A stretch of 61,870 nucleotides of DNA. Source: Cupriavidus sp. 2SB. GTDB lineage: Bacteria > Pseudomonadota > Gammaproteobacteria > Burkholderiales > Burkholderiaceae. The notes below the pieces were generated by a model. The model did not search any database and had not been told where the DNA came from. It saw nothing but the letters and a program-made list of their open reading frames with translations. The stretch covers positions 1 through 61,870 of the forward strand of contig NZ_SCMX01000040.1 in assembly GCF_005503625.1 (NCBI RefSeq), written 5' to 3'. Positions 31,456 through 42,051 of the stretch are shown piece by piece. The translations under genes and the position numbers were made by a program. Every line of letters begins with the position of its first letter. Within the stretch, counting starts at the first letter, position 1.

Positions 31456-31989
31456 TTGAAAATCGCTAAGAACACGGTGGTGTCCGTGATGTACAAGCTG
31501 TCGGACGCGCAGGGCAATCTGATCGAAGAGTCCGATGAGCCCATGGTCTATTTGCACGGCGGCTATGATGGCACGTTCCCCAAGATCGAGGAAGCGCTGG
31601 ACGGCCACGACGTCGGTTTCGAAACCCAGCTGCAGCTCGAACCCGAAGACGCATTTGGCGACTACGATGCTGAACTGGTCAAGGTGGAAGCGCGTGACCG
31701 CTTCCCCGAGCCGCTCGAAGTTGGCATGCAGTTCGAGGGCGTACCCGAAGACGGCGACGATGAAGATACGATCGTCTACACCGTGACCGATGTGGCGGAA
31801 GACAAGGTGGTGCTTGACGGCAACCACCCGCTGGCCGGCATGGCCCTGCGTTTCTGGCTGCAAGTTTCCGAAGTGCGTGAAGCCACCGACGACGAAGTCG
31901 AGCATGGCCACGCCCACGGTGCCTCGGGCATCGAAGTCGTTGACGAAGACGACGACGGCGAAGGCGAAAGCCCGCGCACGCTGCACTGA
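31456..31989 (+). CDS. slyD: FKBP-type peptidyl-prolyl isomerase SlyD
   Basis: SlyD is a cytoplasmic prolyl isomerase, chaperone and nickel-binding protein. The 177-aa product begins MKIAKNTVVSVMYKLSDAQG and has FKBP loops around an insert-in-flap domain (RDRFPEPLEVGMQFEG) and the VLDGNHPLAGMALRFWLQV signature. The C-terminal tail has a few His (EHGHAHGAS) and many Asp/Glu, shorter than the E. coli metal tail. I assign a TTG start at 31456, because GGAG lies seven bases upstream and family N-termini begin here. Confidence 0.93.
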   Translation: MKIAKNTVVSVMYKLSDAQGNLIEESDEPMVYLHGGYDGTFPKIEEALDGHDVGFETQLQLEPEDAFGDYDAELVKVEARDRFPEPLEVGMQFEGVPEDGDDEDTIVYTVTDVAEDKVVLDGNHPLAGMALRFWLQVSEVREATDDEVEHGHAHGASGIEVVDEDDDGEGESPRTLH

Positions 31990-32049
31990 TCCACTCTCGA
32001 TTCCCTTACGAATCTTCCGGGCGATACGCGACAGGTCATCGCAAGAAGC

Positions 32050-32083
32050 AAGCAAAAAGCCGGCATTTGCCGGCTTTTTGCTT
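32050..32083 (+). terminator. Rho-independent terminator after slyD
   Basis: A 15-bp perfect stem (left arm from 32050, right arm to 32083) with an ATTT loop contains GCCGGC flanked by A5 and T5. It is symmetric and could also serve the convergent phosphoesterase gene. Confidence 0.92.
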
Positions 32084-32128
32084 GGCTGCGCAGACTGTTT
32101 GTCTGCCATCCACTTCGTTTGATCCTGG

Positions 32129-33202
32129 TCAGTTGTTTTTCGGCCCATCCTGCAGCGTCACCTGGAAAACCGATCGTGTGTTGGGCGTGACAGTCAATTC
32201 GACCCAACGGGATGGCGTCCCGATCGGGAGCGATACGCGCGTGAAATTGCCGAGGATCTTGCCGTCCTTGTCCTTCAGGGGTTTGTCGATGCTGAAGCCG
32301 CTGTCGCTGGCGTGTATCAGCAGCACCTGTCCCGGAAATTTTGCGCTGAGTTCGCGCATCTGATTCTTGAATTCCAGATAGCCGTCGCGGGTGCCACGTC
32401 GCATGAAGCCATCGAGCAGCGACGGCTTGCCGCGCTTTTCCCAACCATTCCCGAACTCCGGGTCGGCATGCGCCACCACCAGGATGCCGGGCAGGTCGCG
32501 TTGCTTGGCCACCGAGAACGCGCGATGCAGCCATTGCCGGTTGGCTTCGCGACGGTCCTCGAACTCGCCGTTTCGGCCGCCCTCGCTCCGATAGTGGTTG
32601 TTGTCGCCGGGCAGGTTCAGGCCCACTACCATCACGCCACCCACTATCAGCCGCACGTTCTCGCGGAAGCTGCGGAACATCGCCTGGTCCGACTGCCGGA
32701 TCACCGGCAGCGTTCGACGGCCCAGCGTCGTGTCCACCGGAAAATACAGTTCGCGCAGGCGGTTCAGGCGCTCAACGGCGTCGAACTTGCCGTTGACGGG
32801 CTTGTGGCATTCGGCCCAGTCGGTTTCTCCGGGCACGAAGAGCAGCGGCGCAGGCGAGTCATCCAGCACGCGCTGCCGCGCACCCAGAATGGTGTCCGCA
32901 CACGATTCGGTATCGCCCTTGATGCCACCTGCATGGATGATCAGCGCCATCTGTCGGGCGTTCATCAGATCGAACAGCGCAGAGGCGTCAGTCTCGGCCT
33001 CCGGCCATTGCGGCACGTCGGCAATCAGTCCGATACGCGTCGGCTGGACCACCGGCGCGGGCGGGGGACGAACCGCAGTGGTACGAGCGGCGTAGGCCGG
33101 GCCGGGTATGCTCAGCCACGCGCTGCATACGACGGTCAGGAGCGCGACGCCGAGCGCGCGCCGGCCATGGCAGGTCGAGCCAGTCGGGCAAGGTGCCGTC
33201 AT
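32129..33202 (-). CDS. Exported metallophosphoesterase-like protein
   Basis: A 357-aa protein with an N-terminal hydrophobic signal segment ending near PAYAARTT. Calcineurin-like features are weak but present: [36 protein letters not shown] and [12 protein letters not shown]. Periplasmic location is inferred. The ATG overlaps the mutS stop as ATGA, so translation is probably coupled to mutS. The substrate is unknown. Confidence 0.75.
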   Translation of the reverse strand: MTAPCPTGSTCHGRRALGVALLTVVCSAWLSIPGPAYAARTTAVRPPPAPVVQPTRIGLIADVPQWPEAETDASALFDLMNARQMALIIHAGGIKGDTESCADTILGARQRVLDDSPAPLLFVPGETDWAECHKPVNGKFDAVERLNRLRELYFPVDTTLGRRTLPVIRQSDQAMFRSFRENVRLIVGGVMVVGLNLPGDNNHYRSEGGRNGEFEDRREANRQWLHRAFSVAKQRDLPGILVVAHADPEFGNGWEKRGKPSLLDGFMRRGTRDGYLEFKNQMRELSAKFPGQVLLIHASDSGFSIDKPLKDKDGKILGNFTRVSLPIGTPSRWVELTVTPNTRSVFQVTLQDGPKNN

Positions 33203-35994
33203 GGCCGGGTAGCGGACTGCGCGAGCGTCTTGAGCCGGTACAACGCTTCCAGCGCATCGCGCGGCGACAGGTTGTCCGGATCGATTTCCTCCAACGCGTC
33301 GAGCGCAGCGGAAGATTCGCCCATGACCTGTGTCTGCATCGGCGCGGGCACTTCCATCTCGTCGTCCAGCGGCGTGGCCGGTGCGGCGAACAGGTCCATC
33401 TGCGGTGTCGGCGTGGCATCGGCCGACTGCTGTTCGAGCCACGCCAGATGTTTGCGCGCGGCACGAATCACCGGCTGTGGCACGCCAGCCAACTGCGCCA
33501 CCTGCAGGCCGTAGCTCTGGCTCGCCGGACCGTCCTGCACCGCATGCAGGAACACGATGCCGTCGCCATGCTCCACAGCGGACAGGTGGACGTTGGCGGC
33601 CTGCGGGAACTCCTGCGGCAGCTGCGTCAATTCGAAGTAGTGCGTGGCGAACAGCGTATGGCTGCGGTTGTGCGACAGCAGGTGCCGCGCGATGGCCCAC
33701 GCCAGTGCCAGGCCATCGAACGTCGATGTACCGCGTCCGATTTCATCCATCAGGACAAGGCTCGACGGTGTGGCGTTGTGCAGGATGCCGGCGGCCTCGG
33801 TCATCTCGACCATGAACGTCGAGCGCCCGCCCGCCAGATCGTCGGCGGCGCCAATGCGCGTGAAGATGCGATCGACGGGACCGATCACGGCGCGGCGTGC
33901 GGGCACCCAGGCGCCCACGCAGGCCAGCAACACGATCAGCGCGGTCTGGCGCATGAACGTCGACTTGCCGCCCATGTTCGGGCCGGTGATCAGCAGCAGC
34001 TTGCGCGCCTCCGTGAGGTGGCAGTCATTGGCGATAAACGCGACCGACTCCGCCGCCAGTTGGCCCTCGACCACCGGATGCCGGCCCTGCGAGATGTCGA
34101 TCACGTTCTCGGTCACGCGTTCCGGCTGTGTCCAGTCCAGCGTTCGCGCGCGCTCCGCGAGCGTGGCCAGCACGTCGAGACGCGCCAGCGCGGCGGCCAC
34201 GCGACGCAGGCTGCCGATATGCGGCAGCAGCGTCTGGAGCAGCGCCTCGTACAACTGTTTCTCGCGTGCCAGCGCACGGTCCTGCGCCGACAGCGCCTTG
34301 TCCTCGAAGGCTTTCAGTTCTGGCGTGATGTAGCGCTCGGCGTTCTTGAGCGTCTGGCGGCGCCGGTAGTCGTCGGGTACCTTGTCGGCTTGTCCGTTCG
34401 TGACCTCGATATAGAAGCCATGCACGCGGTTGTACTCGACGCGCAGATTGGAAATGCCGGTGCGTTCGCGCTCGCGGGTTTCCAGGCTGATCAGGAATTG
34501 CCCACAGTTTTCTGAGATGTCGCGCAGTTCGTCTAGCTCCGCGTCATAGCCGCGCGCGATCACGCCGCCGTCGCGAATCACGGTCGACGGCTCGTCTGCC
34601 ACGGCGCTCGCCAGCAGATCCAGGCAGTCTTGCGGGACATCGAGTTCCTCGAGCGTCTCGGCCAGCAGCGCGGCGTCATCGGCCAAGGTGACACTGGCCT
34701 GTACCAGCGGCAGGCCACGCAGCGTATCCCGCAGGGCCGACAGGTCTCGCGGCCGTGCCGACAGCAGTGCGAGCCGCGCCGTGATGCGCTCGACGTCGCA
34801 CAGCTTGCGTAGATGCGACCGGACAGCGTCGGGGTCTTGTGAGATGAGCGCGCCAATGGCTTGCTGACGGGCACGTGGCAGTGCCGGATCGCGCAGCGGA
34901 TGATGGAGCCAGTGCCGCAACGCGCGGCTGCCCATTGTCGTGGAGCAGGTGTCGAGCAGCGAGAACAGCGTGGGCGATTCGCCGCCGCGTAGCGTCTCGG
35001 TCAGTTCGAGATTGCGGCGCGTGGCGGTGTCGATGCCCACGAACTCCGATTCGCGCTCGACGGTCACGCCTTGCACGTGGCGCAAGGACTGGCCCTGCGT
35101 ACTTGCCGCGTAGTTGAGCAGCGCGCCCGCAGCACCCAGTGCCGCGCCAAGTCCTGCGCAGCCGAACGGCTCCAGGCTGGCGACACCGATCTGCTCACGC
35201 AGGCGCCGCGTGCCGGCTTCCTGGTCGAAATGCCATTCGGGCAGCCGCGTGCGCGCACAGGCCAGGGCGGGCAGTTCGATGCCATCGGCGTAAAGCAGTT
35301 CGGCGGGGCGGACACGTTCCAGTTCGCGCGACAGTTGCGCGCCATCGCATTCCATCAGCCGCAGTTCGCCGCTGGCGAGGTTCAGCCATGCGAGACCGGT
35401 CTTGCTGACGCCGCGTCGCGTGGTCTGCTGGTGGACGGCCATCAGGAACGAGTCGACCTTGTCCGACAGCAGCGCGGCATCGGTCAGCGTGCCCGGCGTC
35501 ACGATTCGCACGACCTTGCGCTCGACCGGCCCCTTGCTGGTGGCCGGGTCGCCAATCTGCTCGCAGATCGCCACGGATTCGCCCAGCTTGACCAGTCGTG
35601 CGAGGTACTGATCCGCCGAGTGGAAGGGGATGCCCGCCATGCGGATGGGTACGCCACCGGACTGGCCGCGTGCGGTCAGCGTGATGTCGAGCAGCCGAGC
35701 GGCCTTCTCGGCATCGTCATGGAACAGCTCGTAGAAGTCGCCCATCCGGTAGAAAAGCAGCGTGTCCGGGTGGTCCGCCTTGATGCCGGTGTACTGCTGC
35801 ATCATCGGGGAGAGTTTTTCGGCTTGCCCGGACTTGGCCGCTTTATCCACCTTGGCCGTCTTGGCCGGCTTCTCGGAATGTTCCGGGACAGCCGAGTCGC
35901 CTTGGGTGGCTATTGCGTCAACGGCGTCAGAGCGGTTGTCGCCGACCGTGGCGCTGTCGGTTGCGGGAAGGTTGGAAAGGGTTTCTGCGGACAT
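33199..35994 (-). CDS. mutS: DNA mismatch repair protein MutS
   Basis: MutS recognises mismatches and starts methyl-directed repair. The 931-aa protein is longer than E. coli MutS (853 aa), largely because of about 60 Lys/Ala/Ser-rich N-terminal residues. The mismatch-binding motif is [11 protein letters not shown], the Walker A motif [14 protein letters not shown] and the Walker B region [14 protein letters not shown]. The ATG at 35994 is preceded by GAGGAA. It overlaps the downstream phosphoesterase gene by 4 bp. Confidence 0.97.
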   Translation of the reverse strand: MSAETLSNLPATDSATVGDNRSDAVDAIATQGDSAVPEHSEKPAKTAKVDKAAKSGQAEKLSPMMQQYTGIKADHPDTLLFYRMGDFYELFHDDAEKAARLLDITLTARGQSGGVPIRMAGIPFHSADQYLARLVKLGESVAICEQIGDPATSKGPVERKVVRIVTPGTLTDAALLSDKVDSFLMAVHQQTTRRGVSKTGLAWLNLASGELRLMECDGAQLSRELERVRPAELLYADGIELPALACARTRLPEWHFDQEAGTRRLREQIGVASLEPFGCAGLGAALGAAGALLNYAASTQGQSLRHVQGVTVERESEFVGIDTATRRNLELTETLRGGESPTLFSLLDTCSTTMGSRALRHWLHHPLRDPALPRARQQAIGALISQDPDAVRSHLRKLCDVERITARLALLSARPRDLSALRDTLRGLPLVQASVTLADDAALLAETLEELDVPQDCLDLLASAVADEPSTVIRDGGVIARGYDAELDELRDISENCGQFLISLETRERERTGISNLRVEYNRVHGFYIEVTNGQADKVPDDYRRRQTLKNAERYITPELKAFEDKALSAQDRALAREKQLYEALLQTLLPHIGSLRRVAAALARLDVLATLAERARTLDWTQPERVTENVIDISQGRHPVVEGQLAAESVAFIANDCHLTEARKLLLITGPNMGGKSTFMRQTALIVLLACVGAWVPARRAVIGPVDRIFTRIGAADDLAGGRSTFMVEMTEAAGILHNATPSSLVLMDEIGRGTSTFDGLALAWAIARHLLSHNRSHTLFATHYFELTQLPQEFPQAANVHLSAVEHGDGIVFLHAVQDGPASQSYGLQVAQLAGVPQPVIRAARKHLAWLEQQSADATPTPQMDLFAAPATPLDDEMEVPAPMQTQVMGESSAALDALEEIDPDNLSPRDALEALYRLKTLAQSATRP

Positions 35995-36240
35995 GCGTTC
36001 CTCGCGGGCGGTCTGGCAGGGCCGCCGGTGTATCGGTTGCCACATCGGGGATGGCTGGCGGTACGTCCGGATGCCTCGGGGCATCCGCGCGGCCAAGCCA
36101 TTCCTTCCGTGGCGCAAAGCGGCATTTTACTGCCTGGTCAACCCTCGGCCCATGCGGCGGATTCTCATTTTTGAATGAGACGTTTCGCCTCTGACGAATT
36201 TTTGGTGGGACGCTTCGTGGCGAAGTGCAGCATGCCGGGA

Positions 36241-36357
36241 TTTGTCACCTGGTCCGGCAGCGCACATCGAACTTGTCAGCCCGAAGGTACGCGCGACGTG
36301 ACCGGCGGACAGAATTTGTCACTTCCGGGGTCGTTCAGACATGGCACAAAGCTTGGA
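36241..36357 (+). promoter_or_regulatory. Candidate sigma54 promoter with upstream PilR-like TGTCA sites for the pilin gene
   Basis: TGGCACAAAGCTTGGA (36342-36357) fits the sigma54 -24/-12 pattern TGGCAC-N5-TTGC with one mismatch, at the C of the -12 GC. Upstream, TGTCA occurs three times (36243, 36274, 36317), as in PilR-bound pilA promoters. The 420-bp gap from 35995 to 36414 otherwise contains a short hairpin (36163-36180) and no gene that I can support. Confidence 0.6.
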
Positions 36358-36414
36358 TAGGACCGCAGGCACCGGCACGAATCCAATAAAACGCCGGCAA
36401 CGGGACGAGTAAGT

Positions 36415-36912
36415 ATGCGCAGCAAGAAAGCGGGAATGGGGCCGGAACAATCCGAAAGAAAGCGCAGCAGGCTCGAAAGGGGTTTTGCGCTGATCGAATT
36501 GATGATCGTGGTGGCAATCATCGGGATCCTGGCCGCCATTGCCATCCCGACCTACCAGGATTACACGGTCAAGGCGCAGGTGGCGCGAGCGTTCTGGGAG
36601 GCATCGGCCTACAAGATCCCGGTGGAGGAGCGGCTGCAGCACGGCGTGCATGCATTCCCCGATGCCAGGGACGCACTGGGCTATATCCAGTCGCCGCTGA
36701 CCGCCACGCCTAATACTTTCGTGTTCAACGCGGATGGGTCTGGTGCCATCGTGGTGTTGCTGGATGGCGATGTGCATGTGGCCGCCCGCAACACGCGTAT
36801 CACGGTGGGGCGGCTGACCGATGGGACGTGGAACTGCGCGGTGCGGGGCGGCAGCGACGGTTTCAAACAGAACTACCTGCCCACGGCCTGTACCCTCGAC
36901 AGGAGCGCCTGA
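36415..36912 (+). CDS. Type IV pilin-like (PilA/PilE) prepilin
   Basis: A 165-aa prepilin with a long, basic leader (about 23 aa), the prepilin peptidase site [20 protein letters not shown] and the conserved Glu at +5. A hydrophobic N-terminal helix ([18 protein letters not shown]) is followed by a globular head with a C-terminal Cys pair (WNCAV and PTACTL) typical of the D-loop. The second residue after cleavage is Ala instead of the usual Thr. It stands alone between mutS and suhB. A sigma54-like promoter lies 58 bp upstream. Confidence 0.9.
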   Translation: MRSKKAGMGPEQSERKRSRLERGFALIELMIVVAIIGILAAIAIPTYQDYTVKAQVARAFWEASAYKIPVEERLQHGVHAFPDARDALGYIQSPLTATPNTFVFNADGSGAIVVLLDGDVHVAARNTRITVGRLTDGTWNCAVRGGSDGFKQNYLPTACTLDRSA

Positions 36913-36932
36913 CGGCGCCCCCCCGGCGAAGA

Positions 36933-37766
36933 TCAGTCCTGGATCGGCTTCAGCTTCGGCTTGGCGTTGTCCAGCGAGAACGGCGTCAGCAGGCGCACCA
37001 TCTGCGCAAATGCCTTCGGGTTGCCGGCCAGCACTTCGCCTTGTTCCATCTGGCGCGATTCGCCAGCGTAGTTGCCCACCAGGCCGCCGGCCTCGGTGAT
37101 CAACAGCATGCCGGCTGCCATGTCCCACGGTTTCAGGCCGGTTTCGAAGAAGCCATCCAGGCGGCCGCAGGCCACATAGGCCAGGTCCAGCGCTGCGGCG
37201 CCCGGGCGGCGCAGGCCAGCGCAGCTACGCGTCATCAGCGAGAAGATTTCGAGGTACTCGTCCATGCCGTCGAGATCACGGAACGGGAAGCCCGTGCCGA
37301 TCAGGCAGTCGGCCAGCTTGTCGCGGCGCGTCACGCGGATGCGGCGGTTATTCAGGAACGCGCCGGCGCCCTTGCTGGCCGTGAACAGTTCGTCACGCGT
37401 GGGGTCGTAGACCACCGCCTGCGAGGGTACGCCCTTGTGCAGCAGGCCGATCGAAACCGCGTATTGGGGAAAGCCGTGGATGAAGTTGGTCGTGCCGTCG
37501 AGCGGGTCGATGACCCAGGTGAATTCGCTCTGCTCTTCGCCTTCGGCCCAGGATTGGCCGGACTCTTCCGCTAGAATGGCGTGCTCGGGGTAGGCGGTGC
37601 TGATGATCTCGATGATCGCCGCTTCGGCTGCGCGGTCGACTTCGGTCACGAAATCGTTGTGCTGTTTGCGCGAAACGCGCACCAGGTCGACGTCCATCGA
37701 CGCACGGTTGATGATGGAACCCGCCTTGCGGGCCGCCTTGACGGCGATATTGAGCATCGGATGCAT
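36933..37766 (-). CDS. suhB: Inositol monophosphatase family protein SuhB
   Basis: A 277-aa inositol monophosphatase-family protein; SuhB also acts in rRNA transcription antitermination in E. coli. Metal motifs are EESGQSW, the signature [15 protein letters not shown] and the distal [17 protein letters not shown]. The ATG at 37766 has GGAGAG five bases upstream, so the longer frame was not used. It is divergent from trmJ, a conserved arrangement in betaproteobacteria. Confidence 0.93.
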   Translation of the reverse strand: MHPMLNIAVKAARKAGSIINRASMDVDLVRVSRKQHNDFVTEVDRAAEAAIIEIISTAYPEHAILAEESGQSWAEGEEQSEFTWVIDPLDGTTNFIHGFPQYAVSIGLLHKGVPSQAVVYDPTRDELFTASKGAGAFLNNRRIRVTRRDKLADCLIGTGFPFRDLDGMDEYLEIFSLMTRSCAGLRRPGAAALDLAYVACGRLDGFFETGLKPWDMAAGMLLITEAGGLVGNYAGESRQMEQGEVLAGNPKAFAQMVRLLTPFSLDNAKPKLKPIQD

Positions 37767-37995
37767 GAATCTCTCCAGACGGCGCAGCAAGGCATGGATC
37801 GCGCGGCGTCCCCGCCAGCATGGTGGTCAGGAATGCGCGAATGCCCGGCGTTGGCCGAACAACACAACGGATTGTAGAAGAACGAGGGGCGCCGCCGGTT
37901 CTGGCGACGCGCCGCAAATTGAAGGCAGCATTGTATAGGAAACCCGGCCCGCCGCACGCCTCGATGCGGTAATCGGTGACGACGGGCCATCCCAA

Positions 37996-38907
37996 ATGAC
38001 TGAAGCGTTGAATCAATCGGCCGGACCAGATCCGGCATCCCCGGCATCGTGTGATCCGGGAAACATTTTTTCCCGTGTCCGTGTGGTGCTCGTGGAGACC
38101 AGCCACCCGGGCAACGTGGGTTCGGTGGCGCGTGCGATGAAGACCATGGGCTTCGGTGCAGCGCCGGGCGGCCTTGTGCTGGTGTCGCCGCGCGAGCCTG
38201 ATGTGTTGGCCCATGCCGATGCCGTGGCCATGGCCAGTGGCGCGGACGATGTGCTGGCGGGCGCCCGTATCGTCCCCGATATCGAGGCCGCGCTGGCCGG
38301 AACGGCCTTTACCGTCGCGATGACGGCGCGCCAGCGTGAATTCGGCCCGCCCCGCCTGCTGCCGCGTGCGGCGGCGGCGCAGGCACACACGGTGCTGGCC
38401 GGTGCGGACGACGCAGCCATGATCGCCTTCGTGTTCGGCAACGAGCGTTATGGCCTGCCCAACGAGGCGGTGCTGCGCTGCTCCGCCGTGACCCATATCC
38501 CGGCCAATCCGGCCTATAGCTCGCTGAATCTCGCGCAGGCGGTGCAGTTGATCACCTACGAAATGCGCCTGGCGCTGCTCGATGGGCAAGTGCCGCGCGG
38601 CGAGGCGGCCTCGGACGCCACGCCCAATATCGGCTATTCTGGTGAGCCTGCCACGACCGAGCAGATCGAATCGATGTTCGGGCATCTGCAGGCGGGGCTG
38701 GCGGCCATCGGGTTTCTCGATCCTGCCAATCCGCGCAAGCTGATGCCGCGCCTGCGCCGGATGTTTGCCCGCGCCGGCCTGGAGCGCGAGGAGGTCAACA
38801 TCCTGCGCGGCATCGCCAAGCGGATGCTGCTGACGGGCGGCAAGCCCGCCGGCGCGGACGCTGCAGGGCAGGTTGACGACGATATCGACAAGGACATCCA
38901 TCCGTGA
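37996..38907 (+). CDS. trmJ: tRNA/rRNA methyltransferase TrmJ (SpoU/TrmH family)
   Basis: A 303-aa SPOUT methyltransferase that 2'-O-methylates position 32 of certain tRNAs in E. coli. Motifs are VRVVLVETSHPGNVGSVARA near the N-terminus, FGNERYGLPNEA and PANPAYSSLNLAQAVQL in the knot region. A C-terminal helical extension (MFGHLQAGLAAIGFLDP to RMLL) matches TrmJ and not shorter TrmH proteins. A hairpin at 39023-39039, without a T tract, lies downstream. Confidence 0.93.
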   Translation: MTEALNQSAGPDPASPASCDPGNIFSRVRVVLVETSHPGNVGSVARAMKTMGFGAAPGGLVLVSPREPDVLAHADAVAMASGADDVLAGARIVPDIEAALAGTAFTVAMTARQREFGPPRLLPRAAAAQAHTVLAGADDAAMIAFVFGNERYGLPNEAVLRCSAVTHIPANPAYSSLNLAQAVQLITYEMRLALLDGQVPRGEAASDATPNIGYSGEPATTEQIESMFGHLQAGLAAIGFLDPANPRKLMPRLRRMFARAGLEREEVNILRGIAKRMLLTGGKPAGADAAGQVDDDIDKDIHP

Positions 38908-39205
38908 ATTTCTACCCGGCATTCGCACCGCACGACGATACCCGAGGCGCCTCCCGCCATCTGGGGTCGTGCGGCTGTTGCCGGCTGCCGGATCGATGTT
39001 GAGGGCACTGCGACCCCAAAGGCCCTGACAGCGTCAGGGGCGGCGGCAGGCTCGCAAATCTCTTACACTCGCTGCTCGCATGCGACCGGACCGTCCCCCC
39101 ACGGCCGCACAGAGCGCAGTACCCGCTTACCGCTTATGACCGCGCCGGCGACCGTCGTGCTCTTGCATGGATGGCGCATCGGCGCGGCAACACGACACGA
39201 CAAAG

Positions 39206-39949
39206 ATGTTCACTCGCCTGAAGGAAGAAATCGACGCCATCATGCGGCGGGACCCCGCCGCGCGCAGCCGTCTCGAGGTGCTGACCTGCTATCCGGGCCT
39301 GCATGCCGTGATGTTCCACCGCGTGGCCAATGCCTGCTGGCGGTCCGGATTCCATTGGCTGGGGCGCTGGATTTCGCACTGGTCGCGCTTCCTGACCGGC
39401 ATCGAGATCCATCCGGCGGTAAAGCTGGGGCGACGTGTGTTCATCGACCACGGCATGGGCGTGGTGATTGGCGAGACTGCCGAGATTGGCGATGACTGCA
39501 CGATCTACCAGGGCGTGACGTTGGGCGGCACGTCGCTCTACAAGGGGCAGAAGCGGCATCCGACGCTGGGTACGGGCGTGGTGGTCAGTGCCGGCGCCAA
39601 GGTGCTGGGCGGGTTCGAGGTGGGCGATGGCGCCCGCGTGGGTTCGAATGCCGTGGTACTGAAACCGGTGCCGCCCGGTGCGACTGCGGTAGGTATTCCG
39701 GCGCGCATCATCATGCCCGATGCGCCGGCCTCGCAGCAGGGCGCGAAGCAGGAGTTCTCGGCCTACGGCATCACGCCGAATGCGGACGATCCAGTGTCGC
39801 TGGCCCTCAAGAGCCTGATCGACAATGCGGCCAAGCAGCATGACCGCATCGAGGCCGTGCTGGCCGCGCTCGATCGCCTTGGCGAACATCTCGAGAACAC
39901 CCCGAACGACCGTTTCGATGCCAGCGAACTGCGCAAGATGATGAAGTAG
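39206..39949 (+). CDS. cysE: Serine O-acetyltransferase
   Basis: CysE acetylates serine, the first step of cysteine synthesis. The 247-aa product is of the short form that lacks part of the N-terminal domain. Its left-handed beta-helix core shows [38 protein letters not shown] and [19 protein letters not shown]. The ATG at 39206 ([13 protein letters not shown]) fits the family better than 39167. The gap from 38908 to 39205 holds only the hairpin noted after trmJ. It converges with and abuts lpxH. Confidence 0.93.
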   Translation: MFTRLKEEIDAIMRRDPAARSRLEVLTCYPGLHAVMFHRVANACWRSGFHWLGRWISHWSRFLTGIEIHPAVKLGRRVFIDHGMGVVIGETAEIGDDCTIYQGVTLGGTSLYKGQKRHPTLGTGVVVSAGAKVLGGFEVGDGARVGSNAVVLKPVPPGATAVGIPARIIMPDAPASQQGAKQEFSAYGITPNADDPVSLALKSLIDNAAKQHDRIEAVLAALDRLGEHLENTPNDRFDASELRKMMK

Positions 39950-40738
39950 TCAGGCGCGCGGCAGCACGCTGAAACCGCTGGCGCCGAGCTGCAACACGGC
40001 GGCACGTGGGTGGCGGCCGTCGAGATCCCAATCCGTCAGCACCCACCGTTCACCACCAGTGTGCGCGTGCAGGGCCGGCCGGTGCGTGTGGCCGTGGACG
40101 AGCGTGCTGGCGGCGCTGTCTGTCAGCAATTTCTCGACTGCTTCGGACGCGGCATCGCCATAGGTGGGCGGCGGTGCATCGGCAGGCTGGCGTGCACGGC
40201 CGGCCTCGCTGTCGGCGCGCAGGCGCCGCGCAATGCCAAGCCGCGTGGAAAGCGGCAACATCAGGAACAGCCGTTGCACCCAGCGCTTGCGTGTCCAGCG
40301 CCGGAAGCGCATATAGCGCTCGTCATCGGTGCAGAGCATGTCGCCGTGGCTCAGTACCACGCGGCGGCCGGCGCAGTCGATGATGGAGGGATCGGGTAGC
40401 AGCGTGGCGCCTGCGGCGGCGGCAAAGCGCTTGCCGATCAGGAAATCACGGTTGCCATGCATCAGGTAGACCGGCAGGCCGGTGTCGGCCACACGGCGCA
40501 GCGCAGCGGCCACGCCTGCCGCGAACGGCGTGTCGGTCTCCTCGTCCCCGACCCAGAATTCAAAGAAATCGCCCAGGATGAACAAGGCGCCTGCGTGTCG
40601 CGCGGCGTCGCTCAATACCTGGTCGAATGCCTCCAGCGTGCGGGGCATGCCAGGGGTCAGGTGCAGATCGGAAATGAACCACGCCGGCGCCTGCACCGGA
40701 ATCGGTGCGGCCACCGGCGTGTGGGTGGTTGCGGTCAT
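39950..40738 (-). CDS. lpxH: UDP-2,3-diacylglucosamine diphosphatase
   Basis: LpxH cleaves UDP-2,3-diacylglucosamine to lipid X in lipid A synthesis at the inner membrane face. The 262-aa calcineurin-fold enzyme has the metal motifs ISDLHLTPGMP, LGDFFEFWVGD, MHGNRDFLIG, LSHGDMLCTDD and VHGHTHRPALH. It is transcribed away from the cyclophilin gene block on the same strand and starts 75 bp downstream of ppiB. Confidence 0.95.
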   Translation of the reverse strand: MTATTHTPVAAPIPVQAPAWFISDLHLTPGMPRTLEAFDQVLSDAARHAGALFILGDFFEFWVGDEETDTPFAAGVAAALRRVADTGLPVYLMHGNRDFLIGKRFAAAAGATLLPDPSIIDCAGRRVVLSHGDMLCTDDERYMRFRRWTRKRWVQRLFLMLPLSTRLGIARRLRADSEAGRARQPADAPPPTYGDAASEAVEKLLTDSAASTLVHGHTHRPALHAHTGGERWVLTDWDLDGRHPRAAVLQLGASGFSVLPRA

Positions 40739-40812
40739 GCGTGTCGGATGGGCGTGTTGACTTGTTCACCACGAGCGGCATGCCCGCAATCGGATGGCAC
40801 GGGTTGCCGGAA

Positions 40813-41313
40813 TTACTCGACGATCGTGGCCTTCTGGATCACGACGTCTTCCATCGGCACGTCCTGGTGGAAGCCCGAGCTGGCGGTGCGCACGCCCTTG
40901 ATGGCGTCCACGACGTCAGTGCCTTCCACGACCTTGCCGAACACGGCGTAGCCGAAGCCTTGCGGCGTGGGCGAGCTGAAGTTCAGGAAATCGTTGTCCA
41001 CCACGTTGATGAAGAACTGGGCGGTAGCCGAGTGGGGCGCGTTGGTACGGGCCATTGCCACGGTGTAGCGATCGTTCTTCAGGCCGTTGCCGGCTTCGTT
41101 CTCGATCGGGGCATCAGTGTCCTTCTGCTTCATGCCCGGCTCGAAACCGCCGCCCTGGATCATGAAGTTCTTGATCACGCGGTGGAAGACCGTGTTGTCA
41201 TAGTGGCCCTTGCGCACGTACGACAGGAAGTTCTCCACCGACTTCGGGGCCTTCTCGGCATCCAGTTCGATGGTGATGACGCCTTGCGTCGTCTGGAGTT
41301 GTACCTTGCTCAT
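40813..41313 (-). CDS. ppiB: Cytoplasmic peptidyl-prolyl cis-trans isomerase (cyclophilin B type)
   Basis: A 166-aa cyclophilin without signal peptide. Family motifs are [20 protein letters not shown] and [16 protein letters not shown], with the catalytic Arg in FHRV. The neighbouring upstream gene on the same strand encodes an exported paralogue, so this is a cytoplasmic/periplasmic cyclophilin pair. Confidence 0.96.
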   Translation of the reverse strand: MSKVQLQTTQGVITIELDAEKAPKSVENFLSYVRKGHYDNTVFHRVIKNFMIQGGGFEPGMKQKDTDAPIENEAGNGLKNDRYTVAMARTNAPHSATAQFFINVVDNDFLNFSSPTPQGFGYAVFGKVVEGTDVVDAIKGVRTASSGFHQDVPMEDVVIQKATIVE

Positions 41314-41352
41314 GGGGTTACCTCTCGGTGTTCGGTGTTCGGGTTGCGGATA

Positions 41353-41973
41353 TTACTTGGTGACGACGGTGGCGGACTCGATCACGATCGGGGTGGCCGG
41401 TACGTTGCGCATGGCGCCGTAGGCCGTGGTCGGCGTGGTCTTCATCTTGTCGATCGTATCGGTGCCTTCCACCACCTTGCCGAATACGGCATAGCCGTTG
41501 CCATCGGGCTGCGGATAGTCGAGGTTCGGATTATCCACCACATTGACAAAGAACTGGGCGGTTGCCGAGTTCGGGTTCGATGTGCGTGCCATGGCCACGG
41601 TGTACGTCTTGTTCTTCAGCCCGTTCTGGGACTCCAGCGGAATCGGCGCGCGCGTGGGCTTTTCCTTCATGTCACGGTCATAGCCGCCGCCCTGGACCAT
41701 GAAGCCGTTGATCACGCGGTGGAAGATCGTGCCGGTATAGAAGCCGCTCTTCACGTATTCCATGAAATTGGCCACGGTCTTCGGCGCCGCGTCGGGGTAC
41801 ACCTCGATCGTGAACTTGCCGGCGCTGGTGGTGAACTGCACACGCTCGGTCTTCTGCGCGGCGGCTGCCGGGCTGGCGCCCTGGGCCAGGGCGGCCAGCG
41901 GGCTGAGGCCGATTGCGGCGGCCAGGGCACCGGTCAGGGCCATGCGTCGGGAAAAGCGGCGGGAGAAGGTCAT
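41353..41973 (-). CDS. Periplasmic peptidyl-prolyl cis-trans isomerase (cyclophilin)
   Basis: A 206-aa cyclophilin with a typical signal peptide (basic FSRRFSRRMAL, hydrophobic core, AALAQ cleavage region), so probably periplasmic. The core has YTGTIFHRVINGFMVQGGGY and TAQFFVNVVDNPNLDY. It is closely related to the ppiB product next to it, 39 bp apart, suggesting duplication. GGAG precedes the ATG. Confidence 0.95.
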   Translation of the reverse strand: MTFSRRFSRRMALTGALAAAIGLSPLAALAQGASPAAAAQKTERVQFTTSAGKFTIEVYPDAAPKTVANFMEYVKSGFYTGTIFHRVINGFMVQGGGYDRDMKEKPTRAPIPLESQNGLKNKTYTVAMARTSNPNSATAQFFVNVVDNPNLDYPQPDGNGYAVFGKVVEGTDTIDKMKTTPTTAYGAMRNVPATPIVIESATVVTK

Positions 41974-42051
41974 GTCTGGACTCCGGAATTCAGAACAAAA
42001 GCAGTCGATCAGAGAGAGCTAAAAAGGGAGGCGGCAGAACCCGGCGGCTGA

